DNA of 64,000 bases from Puccinia triticina (Eukaryota > Basidiomycota > Pucciniomycetes > Pucciniales > Pucciniaceae), in assembly GCF_026914185.1 (NCBI RefSeq), contig NC_070561.1, positions 4,278,001-4,342,000 of the forward strand, given 5' to 3'. The notes beneath the pieces were generated by a model that made no database searches, was not told the origin of the DNA, and worked only from the letters and a program-made list of their open reading frames with translations. Below, piece after piece: positions 22,923-34,700 of the stretch (positions are counted from its first letter, which is position 1; each line of letters starts with the position of its first letter). Made by a program: the position numbers and the translations under genes.

Positions 22923-23206
22923 TCATTCCAAATCCACCCCGTCTTCCCTGACATTCGCAAGAATGGCTTTCGTGCGTTCCAGATCCCCCGCGTCGTACGG
23001 CCTTAACACCTCGACATCCATCCGTCCAGGGCGCATAAGTCCTCGGCGGTCATCCCCAGCGCGTGTCTAAGCGAGGCTCCACTAACGCGGAAGCTGCGTC
23101 CGAGGACGCCAGGGTAGCCCCTCTGCTTGAGGGCCGCTTGGATCCGCGTGACTACCTCCCGCCTGGTGAGGTGGAAGCGTTGGTGGGCTACTCTTGGAGC
23201 CTTGAA
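22923..23206 (-). pseudogene. Relic of a second tyrosine recombinase, C-terminal part
   Basis: On the minus strand the frame reads a recombinase core end: LTRREVVTRIQAALKQRG, then LGRSFRVSGASLRHALGM with the His of the His-x-x-Arg motif replaced by Arg, then TAEDLCALDG. A +1 or -1 shift then leads into LRPYDAGDLERTKAILANV and a stop at 22923-22925. The pattern matches the end of the DIRS recombinase at 16.5 kb but is clearly a different sequence. A DIRS or Crypton origin cannot be told apart here. Upstream minus-strand DNA to about 23600 may hold more of it but is too decayed to read. Confidence 0.55.
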
Positions 23207-23972
23207 ACACCTCCGCGAGATGCCGACACAAACCTGCCTTCAGACTGAAACGCGTACCGAGTGTGATTCAGTGGTACTCCTTCGAAGGTGACTCAGTTTA
23301 CTATGTGAGTGCCCTTGAGCTGAGGGCACCACTGGGCATCAGCCATCCTGTGCGTACTGCTTCTCCGGATGATACGTGCATTTGGCTGGAGAACAAAATG
23401 CTCGTATGCTCGTTGCGCTGGGCGAACGCAACTGGGTCGGTTTGAACTGACCTCAGGCTTACCTCCCTTGTCGTGTTTCCACTTTGAGAGCCCGGCTCGA
23501 GCAATCTTCCCAGTGCTTCTCTCAGCTCTTTCGCCCATAATACCGGAGAGTGAGTACCTCAATGGTGTATTTATGCACCTAAAACCGGCCTTATGACCAA
23601 GTAGCCATCAATTTTTGACTAGGGACGTCCGATATAATTCGACGTTTGAGCTGCATTCTTGGCACGAATCTGTTTCAGCGAGTTGCGGTGTGGCCGAAGT
23701 CGCATGTCGTGCTTCCTCATTTCGCCGGCTTTTGCAACCGGTGGAACAGTGATTACCGAAAGGGTTTCTCCTGTTGAATCAGTGGAACAATCGTAATTGA
23801 TCAAAATCCCCACCAACTGTACAAAAATATCTAGACATTTGTTGATCTTAGTGTACCTTATCGCTATATCACTAGCCCCCCCACCCTCTCAGCTCATCCT
23901 TTCCAACCTAGCTCCCGTAACTCAAGCCCAATTAACCCTTTGGATCAAGCTTAAAGACGAAAGACACAGATA

Positions 23973-26467
23973 ATGGCCGCACAAATCCCACTTTCTAGCT
24001 GTATTGAGGGCCCCATAACTCCTCAATTATGGCAAAGTCTTGGAATGGATCATTATCTGAGAAACTACCCAGGTGGACAGAACATGACCTTAGCTGTAAG
24101 TTACATACCATTTCTGCAATTTGAACGCTTTCCAGGACCTAACCCGCTCTTCCTTCCCGGACATCTCTAGCAATACACGAGAGAAGTTCACGCGGCAAAC
24201 TTCATTTGCGGAATTGGGCGGCATTGTTTGGCAGGCCAGGTAAGAATCTCCATCCACTACATGACGTTTGAAGAAGACAACTCAATCTTATCCAATCATT
24301 TTATATTGGCCCCTCCGCTTAGCCATGTGTACCAATTGCAAAGCTGGATTGGCTCGTGCTCTATTCGGTCCAACAATGGAATTTTTACATGAATTCACTC
24401 TACGAAGCCGTCCAAGGGGCTATCACCATGGTTCGAGGTTAGCTGCTGACTTTCCTCATTGATCTCTGTGTGAATTTGTGCTAACGTATTCGCCACTTGG
24501 CCAAGCATAGAGTCTGCCGCATCGGCCGTCAGTGACTTGTAAGCCCACTCTCCGCAACCGGCGCTCACTACGCTTCCCTCCGCTATCCAAAGACGACAGA
24601 CAAAGATCATTAACTTGATTTTCTCTTCCCGTTAGTACCCCGAACGACCCGGTGAAATGGATGGGGCTCACGATCACCACCGGTGTCTTAGCCGCTATTG
24701 TCTTGGCCACTGCGGGGGCCATGATGCTCTTTCCCCTCGGCCAGCTCACTGCCATCTCAGAAGAGGCTGTCCTGGTGGAGGGCGAGGTGGCCGCTAGCGG
24801 GGCAGCATCCGCTAGCGCCCCTGTGCTGGCCGAGTCTCAGGTGGCGACCGGCTCAGGCACTGCCGCTGCTGGAACCGCGGCTAGTGCACCCGCTCTTCGC
24901 CGTCGGCACCACAAGGAAACATTGTCTACGGACAAATTCGCGGCTGTTGAGTTTAAAATCTAACTTCCCACGTGCTTTCATCCGCTGGACAAGCTAACGA
25001 ACCATGTTTTTTACATTTGTTTTCGTTTTCTTCTTTCCGAAATCTTAGTACGCGAAGTTGGACAACGACATCGGACGTCTTCAGTCCAAGTTAAACAAAG
25101 TGATCTCGCTCAACATGAACTCTGTACTGACTTCCGCAATCAGCTCCGATTTGGGAGTTTACAATGTTGTCAAGAACGCTACCTACCTCATGCCAAATCC
25201 CAACCAGTCCGAACTACAACAGAGTGCAAAAAAATTAGCCCAGTTGACGATGATCTCAGAGCTGTTCAAATCCTTGGTCAGTCCCTTGGGTCTGCTTCTC
25301 TGGGCCATATCAACTTCTTAACTAACAAAGCCTTCCTCGTGGTTGATTGAATTTGGAATAGAAAATGTTTGCGGTCGTGGGAACTGTAAGCAAGTGAAGA
25401 TAATCATGGGCTGAAATTGAGTACAAACAATAACGCTTTCATTCCGTTAATCCTCTTAGGGACCATGTACTGGAGACGGGCCCAATGGAGCGCTATCAGG
25501 AAATGACGTTGTATCATACTGCAGCGATGACGGAGTGTAAGCCTTCTTTTCCTCGCCAACTCAACCCGACAATTGAATAACTCTTCAAGACATTATTTGA
25601 TTGAGACGACTGGATTTTTAATGTGTTCGATCAGCTTGATGAACATCGTCCGAGCCGATGGCGACAAGATGAACGAGAAGATCCCTAACGGGAACTTGCT
25701 ATCGCAAAAGTATGGATTTGAGACCAAGTATCTGATCTCCACAGCTTGGAGCTGTCAAGAGAAATGCCAAGCTCATCTCAAGTCTACCACCAGTGGTCCT
25801 TCACATCCAACTAACTCGACGACCACGATCGCGTAAGACATTTGTTCCCACCCATCGATTGCCGTCTTCGATGCCAAAATGTTTTTTGTTTTTCTCCAGT
25901 GAAACCTCGAACCGAATCAATAGCGATTGCGCGTTCACTCTGCCCGTTTGTGACACCAGACTACCTGGTAAGCTATGCTTCCAGATCCCAAACGTTTCCA
26001 ATTGACATCACCAGTTACCTCTCTGATTGAATTCTGTTTTCTAGAAATCCGAAAAAGGATCGCCAACCATGACAACGTCGTTATTGCGTGTCGTGAGGCA
26101 GGTAACTTGGACATATGAATGATTGATCTTTCCGCGCACTTGATTTTTGCCAAATTTCCCAATCACAGGAAAACCCCAGCCACCTTTGTTGAAGATATTG
26201 TTTGAGATGAATTTTATTATCAAGAGTATTACATACTTGAACAATCAATTTCATCTTTATAAAATTTACCCAGAGATTCCCCACGGTGTTATTTGTATTC
26301 ATGTGTCCTGCCACTGGTTGCAACATAATACACATAAATATTTCCATCATAGTCCTTTCTTCACTTCCATGCCCATGCTGTTCACATCTCATCGTGGGTT
26401 GATCTCAGAAATGTCATATTTCCATCTTTTTTCTTGGTGTGCTCTCATTGCTGCTACCCCAAGATGA
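23973..26467 (+). CDS. DUF7872-like fungal protein, 11 exons
   Basis: I read exons 23973-24095, 24171-24239, 24323-24437, 24511-24538, 24636-24945, 25049-25276, 25460-25536, 25590-25832, 25900-25967, 26045-26101 and 26169-26467. Phases agree throughout and give about 538 residues. Family-like motifs are LWQSLGMDHYLRNYPGG, NFICGIGRHCLAGQ, then PCVPI..DWLVLYSVQQWN, LYEAVQGAI, and a hydrophobic segment after NDPVKWMGLTITTG consistent with a membrane span. A low-complexity Ala/Ser/Gly stretch follows. Function is unknown. The domain name is from memory of a fungal family and should be tested. Possible missing pieces are a signal-peptide exon upstream of 23973 and an uncertain last exon after KPQPPLLK. 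Some donors (GTTGAG, GTTAGC) are non-consensus. Confidence 0.65.
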
Positions 26468-27535
26468 TGATACACTGTCTGAGGACTATCTTACTTGCAT
26501 GCCCAATGTTGAAATAAGTAGCCCCATGGCCAAGCTGATACATTCCAATGGCCACTGAGGATTACTTGGGCTATTAATTCATGCCCACCAGTTCCCCAAA
26601 GCAAATAGGATCTTGCTGAAGTTTTTCCCATCGTTATTCTGAGAGCCACTGGAATTCTTCCAAGGATTGATGGGTGGTATTTCCCAAGAATCTGAGCCAC
26701 TGTGTCTCTTCAAAGCCGTGAAATGACATTTTTGGAGACACCTGCTGCTGGTAGTGATCCCATATTCCCAGAGGGCACAGATTCACAGTGGGTTGGGGCT
26801 GACAGGAGCTTTCTTGACTGGGTTCTTGATGATGGTGGTGGTTGGCCTACATGTTGTTCCACACAGTATATCCAAAAACAGGTGAATGTTTTTGATCCCA
26901 GGATTGAGGATATAGAAGGAACAGCTGGGCAATCTATAACTTCCTGGGATGAAATCCTTGCTATTATTGGTGAGCTAACAGGTGATTTGGAAACTGAAAG
27001 CTTCAATACAGAAGACACCCAGACGGCAAAGCTGGCTATTTGTAGCAAAGGGCTGGGCAAAGTTGGTCAGATAAATCAACTTGTTCTGGTGTAAAAAGCT
27101 GGGGACTCCAAAAAAGAGAGGAAGAAGCAAACATCTTGAATATTTGTTTGGTTCATTTTTAGGTAGTAGGGGACTTCCATCTTCCATCAAGGTATTTGAT
27201 GCTCCAGCTGGAAGGCGTTGAAGTCAGCTTTTCTGGTGGATTTTGAATGTGTTGGTTCTCATTGGACTCAATCATGAGAGCTGAGTGATTTTGAGTTGCA
27301 TGTTGATAGGCACTTGTCAACTTTCTTAAGGCTTTGTTAATGTGGGTGTATTCCCTGTCACCTGCTACATTTTTTGTATTGCGTGCGGGCTTTACCTGTA
27401 AGGTTTGATGTGCCTGTGCTGCGCCTTAGCAAATCCCAGGCGCAGCGATCACCTGTCCAGTGTCATCTACTCTTGTGTGGATGTGATAGAAGTTTCTATC
27501 AGCGGGTTTTACACATTTAAGAAAGGGGCCGGTGT
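26468..27535. other. No recognisable gene
   Basis: An ORF at 26702-27094 (130 codons, acidic) has no domain that I recognise and no clear exon partners. The rest is AT-rich non-coding DNA. Confidence 0.4.
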
Positions 27536-27537
27536 TA

Positions 27538-27923
27538 TGCACTCAAAAGAATCACTACATGCACTCCAAAAAGAGTCCAAAATTGGAGTTTCAAGACGTT
27601 TACTCCAAAATTTAATGGAGTGAACCTCTTGACACTCCAAAATTATTGCAGTGAGAATTGTGCACTCCAATTATTTTTTTGGTGCGCTCCAACATGTGGA
27701 TCTGTGGAGTGCAGTGCCACAATTGAGTGTGGAACACTGTGTACTCCAAAATAATCCCCATTAGCTGTTACTGGGTCCTGAGCACATCAAGTGATAATTA
27801 TCAAAATGAAACATAAATTGTGTTTTGGAGTGCACAAATTTTTACTCCAATTTAGGACACTTTTTGGATTGAACTTCTGTCCACTCCTCTTTTGGAATGC
27901 ATGTGGTAATTCTTTGGAGTGCA
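27538..27923. mobile_element. 386-bp TIR element flanked by TA
   Basis: Left end TGCACTCAAAAGAATCACTA and right end its near reverse complement; the match continues for about 40 bp. TA flanks both sides (27536-27537 and 27924-27925), as in Tc1/mariner-type insertions. The motif GCACTCCAA/TTGGAGTGC recurs many times in both orientations inside. A 2-bp duplication is weak evidence on its own; the TIR is the main support. Confidence 0.6.
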
Positions 27924-28361
27924 TAAAGCTGGCAGCTTGGGATATTTTCTGTGTGCTCTATTTGTGCGCTGCGGGCATGCTGAGGTTGTATATATTTTAA
28001 GTTTTTTTGTTGTGTTGTGTTTTTCAAGAAGGTTGGACTGTTTTGGTTTTTTTTGTTGCTTCAGTTTATGATTTTACTGTTAGTTTCAAGATTAAATTTG
28101 GGCTCAATTATCCCACATCTCTCTTGTGCTTGTAGGCTTGGTTGGCCCGTCTCTTCAGGCTAAGGCCAGCTGTCCGGCACAATGAGGAGCGGTGGGAGGG
28201 CTAATCTAGCATCTCTGGTTCCAAATATGAGCTCACTGTTTACACCACAGTCTACTCCTTGACTGTCTTCTGGGGGATGATAGCTCTGGGGTTAGATTAA
28301 GCCTTGGGCTGTATCTGACACCTGTCAAGAAGTATATATGAAACATATGGTATATGCCAGG

Positions 28362-29072
28362 TAGAGAATAACAATTTGGACCCGGGTACGGTTGGCAACC
28401 GGGTACCAGGTACATTTTTTTCCCAAAGCAGGGACCAAGTACCGCACCCGGCACCGCCTGGCGGGTACCAGTGTTACTTGGGGTGGGTACCAGCGGTGCT
28501 TTGTGCCTTTTTTCACATACTTGGCATACGGGACTGGGGACACCAATTCCCCAAAGTCCCGCTTGCCAGAAGGTATGTCTCTTGGCGAGCTGGTCAAGTC
28601 CAGCTTGCCTAGATGAATACACACCTCTCGGCGGACTGGGTTTTGACCAGCTCACCAGGAAGAACACCCTCGGCGAGCTGGTGTAAAAATTCAGCTCGCC
28701 AGGAGGTGTGTATTCCTCTCGGCGAGCTGGACTTTGACCAGCTCGCCAAGAGACACACCCCTTGGCAAGATGGATTTCTCGCCGAGAGGTGTAGATTTCT
28801 CTTGGCAAGCTGGTCAAAGTCCAGCTCGCCAGGAGGGATGCATTCCTCTTGGCAAGCTGGTACAAGTCCATCTCGCTGAGAGGTTTGAATTTCTCTCGGC
28901 GAGATGGTCAAAGTCCGGCTCGCCGGGTGCAATGTATTAGGCACGGGCTCCAGCCCCTGCTGCATCAGGAGGCACTTGAGCGGGTACCCCCCACTTTTCA
29001 CAAAAAAACGGCACCCGGCACCGCCCGGCGGGTGCCGGGTACCTAGCAACCGGTCCAAATCGTTATTCTCTA
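28362..29072. mobile_element. 711-bp non-autonomous hAT-like element
   Basis: Ends TAGAGAATAAC and GTTATTCTCTA, flanked by a perfect 8-bp duplication ATGCCAGG (28354-28361 and 29073-29080). Eight-base duplications with a YARNG terminus are typical of hAT transposons. The interior contains GGTACC-rich terminal segments and, at 28560-28930, about eight copies of a CTYGGCGAGCTGG / CCAGCTCGCCNAGAG motif in alternating orientation. ORFs across it are by-products of this repeat. Confidence 0.85.
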
Positions 29073-29651
29073 ATGCCAGGATCTACCAAAACAAAGCCAA
29101 AAATTGAACAGGCCCAATCCAAGCTTCTTGGAAAACACAATATTTATCTTTTGTTTACTGGTATTGTCATGATATTAAGCAGCTGAAAATGCAGGAAGAG
29201 CAGGGAAGAATAATCATAAATGAATTATTTTATTTTTCCTATGAATGGGCTGCTGACCACTGGTTGCAATTAGATGGGTGTCTATGCACACCTGAACTCA
29301 GACCCAATTGCAGACGGCGTCCTCTGGCTTGAGTAAGACCCATGACATTTCTGTGGTGGTTTGGGAAGGTGGTTGTTGATGGAGGATGCAAGGTGAGCTG
29401 GTGGGGATATGCATCCCAGGTTCCCCTGGGATGCCCCACAACACACACTGTGCATGAAACTTAGAACTCACCACCAAACTTGCAGGGGTTATGTCCGACA
29501 TCATCCACTATTGTTTGGGTGGTTGGATGTTGGGCATCCTGCCAATCTGCAAATTCAGAGCTGGGCCAGCAAATCTCAGATTTCCCAAGGAGAACAAAAA
29601 ACTCAATTTTTTGCTCCTGTACAGCTGTATCCTTCCTACACCGTGACCAGT

Positions 29652-29757
29652 GGGTGACTTCCCGTCAAGATCTGAGGGCCTCCCAGAAAAAAGTATGGAC
29701 TTTTTGGGTCCATATCCACAGCTGCGAGGGTCTCAGATGTGAAGAGAGAAGTCATCC
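29652..29757. mobile_element. Short TIR element, family 1 copy C
   Basis: 106 bp, beginning GGGTGACTTCCCGT and ending GAAGTCATCC. Flanks are AGT and ATT, an imperfect pair compared with the perfect ANT pairs of the other copies. Shorter than copies A and B, so probably internally deleted. Confidence 0.6.
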
Positions 29758-29829
29758 ATTGTTCTCTATTGTTCAAATCTAGTATGTGCAAGAGTTTGGT
29801 GATATGCACTTTGGCAAGTGTACACGGCG

Positions 29830-30295
29830 GACGCACTTTTAAGGTTTTTCGCCGAAAAACCTTTGAAGTGAGGGTTCTCACTTGGAGGACCTCCGAAGTC
29901 GCCGTCCTTCGGATGATCTTGGAAGAAAATCCGAAGATTTTCCGAAGGTGGGGCAAAAACTTCGAATGACATTCGAAGGTGACAGAAATATCTGTCCGAC
30001 CACCGGGTTGGACCGGATAAAACCTAATTTTTTGACATCTCACTCTACTCCAAAGTACATTGGGAGGAAGGACCCTCCCCTCCCAATATTCTTCGGAGGA
30101 CCTCCGGAGGACCTTCGAATGCCGCTGACTTCGAAGGATCTTTGGAGGCGAAGCCCTCCCCTCCCAATATTCTTTGGAGGACCTCCGGAGGCCCTTCGAA
30201 TGCCGGTGACTTCGATGGATCTTTGGAGGCAGAGCCCTCCCCTCCGATTATTTTTCGATGGACCTCCGGAGGACCTTCGAATGTCAACCCGTTCA
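29830..30295. repeat. Left subterminal repeat block of the tnp2-type element
   Basis: TTCGAA-like motifs (including TTCGAATGCC) recur. Three tandem ~75-90-bp units at about 30060-30295 are built on GGACCTCCGGAGG..CCTTCGAATG followed by GAAGCCCTCCCCTCC. Similar TTCGAA-rich DNA lies inside the other end and inside the second copy's end, suggesting transposase-binding sites. ORFs spanning this block are not considered genes. Confidence 0.65.
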
Positions 30296-31110
30296 ATGGA
30301 GGCGAGTGGAGCCAACATCCATGGCGAAGGGCATCGCTCACCTGGACCAGTCTCCTCGACATCCCCCACCAGCTCCCCTCCGCCAACGAAGCCACCAATG
30401 TCGTCTCAGCAGGAGGACACCCACCCAACAGTAAGCGGGTTATTTTTTCTTCCCTCCTTGCTGACAAGAAAGAACTCACGTTCTTTACATGATTGGACCC
30501 GATAGGCTCGCGAGGAGTCCTGCGACGGGTCGCCGCCTATTGGCCCCCAACAAGACGATGTGGCGTCGCAAGAAGACGACCCCGGCCCCCAACAAGACGA
30601 TGTGGCGTCGCAAGAAGACGACCCCAACCCCCCCCCCCCCCCCGGCCACCGAAACGCAAGTCATTCTTGGATAAGTTCGTCGAACAGACGGACAGGTTCT
30701 TCTCCGGCGACTTTGGTGACGACAACAATGGAGGCGACAACATCCACTCGCCAAAGGAGGAGCGGTCGTCACGGGTCGATCAACTAGCTTCGTCCGGTTC
30801 GTCGGCTCATTTGACTCAATCTCCCCCGACACCGAAGCGAGTCAAGACCAACAGTCAACCCGAACCTGCGACCCCAACCCCTCCAACCTCACCACACGAC
30901 CTGTCAATGGACCAGTATCTCGAATTGTGCCACATCGAGGCCGAGGACAAGGTGACTCGAGCTGTGATCGAGAATCATTCGCTCTACCACTGGACTATCT
31001 TCAAGACCACCTCTGTCAAGACCCTCTGCGACCTCGGGATGCGCTACGGGCCTGCGGTTTTGCTTACAGACGGCGTCCCCGAGGCCATGAAACGACTCAA
31101 CCAGACCTGA
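30296..31110 (+). CDS. Gene Y: acidic repeat protein with SAM-like C-terminus
   Basis: Putative first exon 30296 to about 30430 (MEASGANIHGEGH..., Ser/Pro-rich), a GTAAGC-type intron, then a final exon to the stop at 31108-31110. The middle encodes two repeats of GPQQDDVASQEDD. A C-run at about 30629-30643 lies between this frame and the frame of the C-terminal part (PPKRKSFLDKFVEQTDRFF onward), so a frameshift by slippage or an additional intron is likely. The last ~65 residues (SMDQYLELCHIEAED..., HWTIFKTTSVKTLCDLGM, VPEAMKRL) look like a compact helical bundle resembling a SAM domain. It sits just inside the left end of the 8.7-kb element. Function is unknown. Confidence 0.5.
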
Positions 31111-31709
31111 TGTGTTCCCTCCCGCACCCGCCACCACCCCCACTGCTCATTTGTTTGTTTAAAATGTCCTGTTACCCCTGTGACCCACCCCCTGCAATTC
31201 TTGTTTTGTGCCATAAGCTCATGCCCCCCTTGTGTGTTTATGATGTATTTATTTCTGCTGATTTATTCTATTGTGCTTGCCTCTATTACCAATCCTGCTC
31301 TCTCTTGGTTTGACCTGCAATCTCCTGCAAGCTGATGCAATCTCTGTGTCTTATTTATTGATTTCTTGTGAATTACTCTGATGGGAATATCATGCTTATA
31401 CAATTTCCCTCTGAAGAATACTTATCCAAATTACCTCTGAAGAAAAATAAAGAAGTCAACCAAAAAAACTAAGTTCAATTGGGCTATACAAAAGCATTCA
31501 GACTTGCTTGCACAACAATGATGGAGAGAAATTCCCAAGCTAGCTTCATAAATAATGATTGACATAAAACATGCTACACCCATTAATGAAATGTATGTGG
31601 TGAACAGCTACATCCTTTGGATGAAATGGTTGGGGTCCCTTGTATGAAATGGATGGGCTGAAAAATTCTACATAGTAGAGGAACATCCATTCAAATAAAC
31701 AAAGACATT
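31111..31709. other. Region between converging genes Y and tnp2
   Basis: About 600 bp of AT-rich DNA between the stop codons of gene Y (+) and the tnp2 gene (-). It is pyrimidine-rich after Y. No gene seen; it probably holds both 3' UTRs. Confidence 0.5.
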
Positions 31710-34700
31710 TTAATCACTGAGATCATCAGGCTCATTTTCTCCGCGCCACTTCTGGAGTCCCTCATGTAATGCGTTCATCATGAGTGATTCAGGAATGTAT
31801 TTTGGCTGCAAAGAAGATTCATGGCAGTGGATCTGACCCTCATGATGTGCAAAGGAATTCAGCAGATAACTGTTATAGTTTGTGTGTTGGATGTGATGAC
31901 ACACAGATGTTCCCTCCTGTCGCTTGTTGACTGGCACTGCGCCTTCAAACATATTGCAGCCTCCATCAAAGCAGTTATGCTGTACATTGAGACAACACTT
32001 GACCACCTGTTTGTAATTGTCAGGAATCAGCTTTCTCTTGAACTTCTTGATTATTTTCAGTGGATCCTCATGTGTTTTTTATATCAGAGGGACTTACAGG
32101 GACAGGTACAATGGTTGATGTGGAACTTTTGGCCAGCTTCCACATTCGTGTATGATGATTTATCTGCCCACGTGTGCATTCCACTCGACGCAAATAGAAT
32201 CGATTCCCTGGAGTGACCTCCCAAACTGATTGAACACACGCTATCACATGGCTATTTTGGGATCCTTGCTCCTATTAGCCACATAAAATGGATAGTGTTG
32301 TTATTACTGGTTATCAGTGGTAGTATTTTATGAGTTTTTTGCATCTTTGCTCACCAAATAAAACATTCCCTTGTAAATGGTTTCCTTTGAATTAAGTTTG
32401 ATTGAAGAAACTTGCCTGATTCTACTGTTTGGGAAGTTTAACCTCAGTGCGGATGGGATTTGCTCTTCATCATATGGATTCACTTTGGGATTGTGTAAGT
32501 AGGGGTATGAAATCATGTGGTTCACTGATTTTGAGTTGTAACCAAAAGAGCGTTGAATATGTTCATTCTGTGCAAATATGTTTGTAATTTCTGATGATGC
32601 TTGGAAGTATTCTCCTGTTTGACGATCATAAATATAGGCACCAGAGAATAAGAGCCTCTCTACATGATAATTGCTGAATGTGAGAGCCAGATCATGACTG
32701 GGAGCTTGTCTGTTGGAATGAATAGACGCAGTGCGGACTATGCCATTGTAACTCTCAAATTTCTCTGTGGCAAACAGAATTGGTGGTCCAAATCGCCTGA
32801 TTGATTGAGGGAGGTGTAGTAGCATGTGAATCTTCGGTTTATTTGACCATCTGCCTGACATTTTAGATATGTGATACATAAACTGCCGAATAACAGCTGT
32901 CAGTTCTTGTAAATACTCTTCCATATCTTGGATGGTGGTCTGAAACACCATACTTGCTATGTAGCACATTGAGAACCATAGATCCTTCATGTCTTCTGTC
33001 ATATATGGGAAAAAGACAAATGAGGCCACCTGCAATATTATTCGAAAATCTTTCCCAATGAAGGATGCATGGTGAGCCATCATGTAAGTGGCCTGAAGAG
33101 GTGGGAAATTGAGTGCATCAGTATTGAATGATTGTAATCTGGCTTCCACTTCTTTGAGGTGCCTCTTGCTTAGCCGATTTTTCATGAAGTCCGCCAAAAG
33201 GTATTTCACACAACCAAGTAGGACTACATGTAGTATTTCCACTGGTGTGTCATTACAACCATCAAAGGAGGCAAGTTCTAGGTATGAATTGAATATTCGT
33301 GGTCGTGCATTTGTTGCAAGTTCATTGATTCTGATCCTTTCATGTACCTTCTGTGTGTGCAATTCAATCAATCTATGGTTGATTTGGTCTTTCAACCCAT
33401 ACTGTGCAGTTTTGGTTAGGAATTCATTCTTGGTCTTCGTATAATATGTTTCCCAAAGATCATGAGATTGAGATCTAGTTTCATGCCACTGTCTGGAAAC
33501 TGGTAATTCTGGGAGGCCAAAGAAAGATCGTAGAAATTCCAATGTGCACCTCTGGCTTTTGGATTGCACGCTCAGATGGCACATTCTGCAAGGATTATTT
33601 GCTTGGCCAGGATTGGGTGTGCTGGTAATTTCAGCTGCCATTGGTGAGTCCGCCAGGAATGCCAGAGGGACAATCATATACATCACCTCCTGTTTCATAC
33701 CCGCGTCATATGCAATGCCACCTGCATTTGCCAATGTGCTATGTGCATTTGGTATAATTTCAGATTCAGATGTCCTTCCTGAAAAGCCTTCAACATTTCA
33801 ACATATATTGGACTTACTTTATTTCTGCTACAATTGGCTCCCCAATTTCCAAGGCTGATGCAACATTAGAGGTGGCAACAAAATGACAATTATACTCCAT
33901 ATTGGTCATTTCTGGAGGCAGGCCACCTAATGTGAAGTAGTATGAAACATGCTTGTTCCATCGTTTGGACTGGTTACCTGAGGTGTCATCCGAATATAGG
34001 GTGATGGGAACATGGCGGATGACCCTGTTGTCTGCCCTATTTCTCCATTCATTGGGAACTGGGATTGGTTTGGAATAAGTTGGCATTCCATGTTCTGTCA
34101 TTAGATACAGATTCAAATGAGGTGATTAGTGAACATGCACAACCATGTGAAGCATGATATGTGAAAGGCAGCTTACCCCATATCACATTGCCACACTTGG
34201 ACATCAACAATTCTCCAGATCTATGAAAGATCTCCTGGTAAGTCTTGTTGAATAATCTGACAGGTATCTCCTGTAAATCTTGGTCATGATACCCGATGTC
34301 TGGCCGTATGTAGCAATGGAATTTTCCTTCTTCATCTGGATGAGTGAATTTGGGCCTAATACACTTTGCGTATAAATCATTTTCTACCTCAGTGACCTTC
34401 TGGTAGAAAAATATTGGCACCAAAATGTAACTATCTGGTGATCCAATCAATGTGATTGGCTCAAAAATATAGTAATGTTGGTTTCCTACTGCAGCCATCT
34501 GCACACGGTGTTGTCGGGGGAGGTGTTCACGCCATTTTGCACTTTGGTACAATGCTCTGATGTTCTTACCATTGGTGTCATGTGGGTAGAATTGTAAATG
34601 TGGGTGTACTATTGGATTAGCCAATTCCTGGAAGATGAGACAAGGCAGGTCAGCACTAGGTCACTATTTCAGAACTCATCAACAGTCAACAGTCATAAAT

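Noticed and set aside
28233..29058. ORFs across the hAT-like element (up to 212 codons)
   Set aside because: Their sequence is translation of the alternating GGCGAGCTGG/CCAGCTCGCC repeats.
29882..30505. ORF of 207 codons through the left transposon end
   Set aside because: It runs through tandem TTCGAA/CCTCCGGAGG units; only its last part (from 30296) is kept as a putative Y exon.
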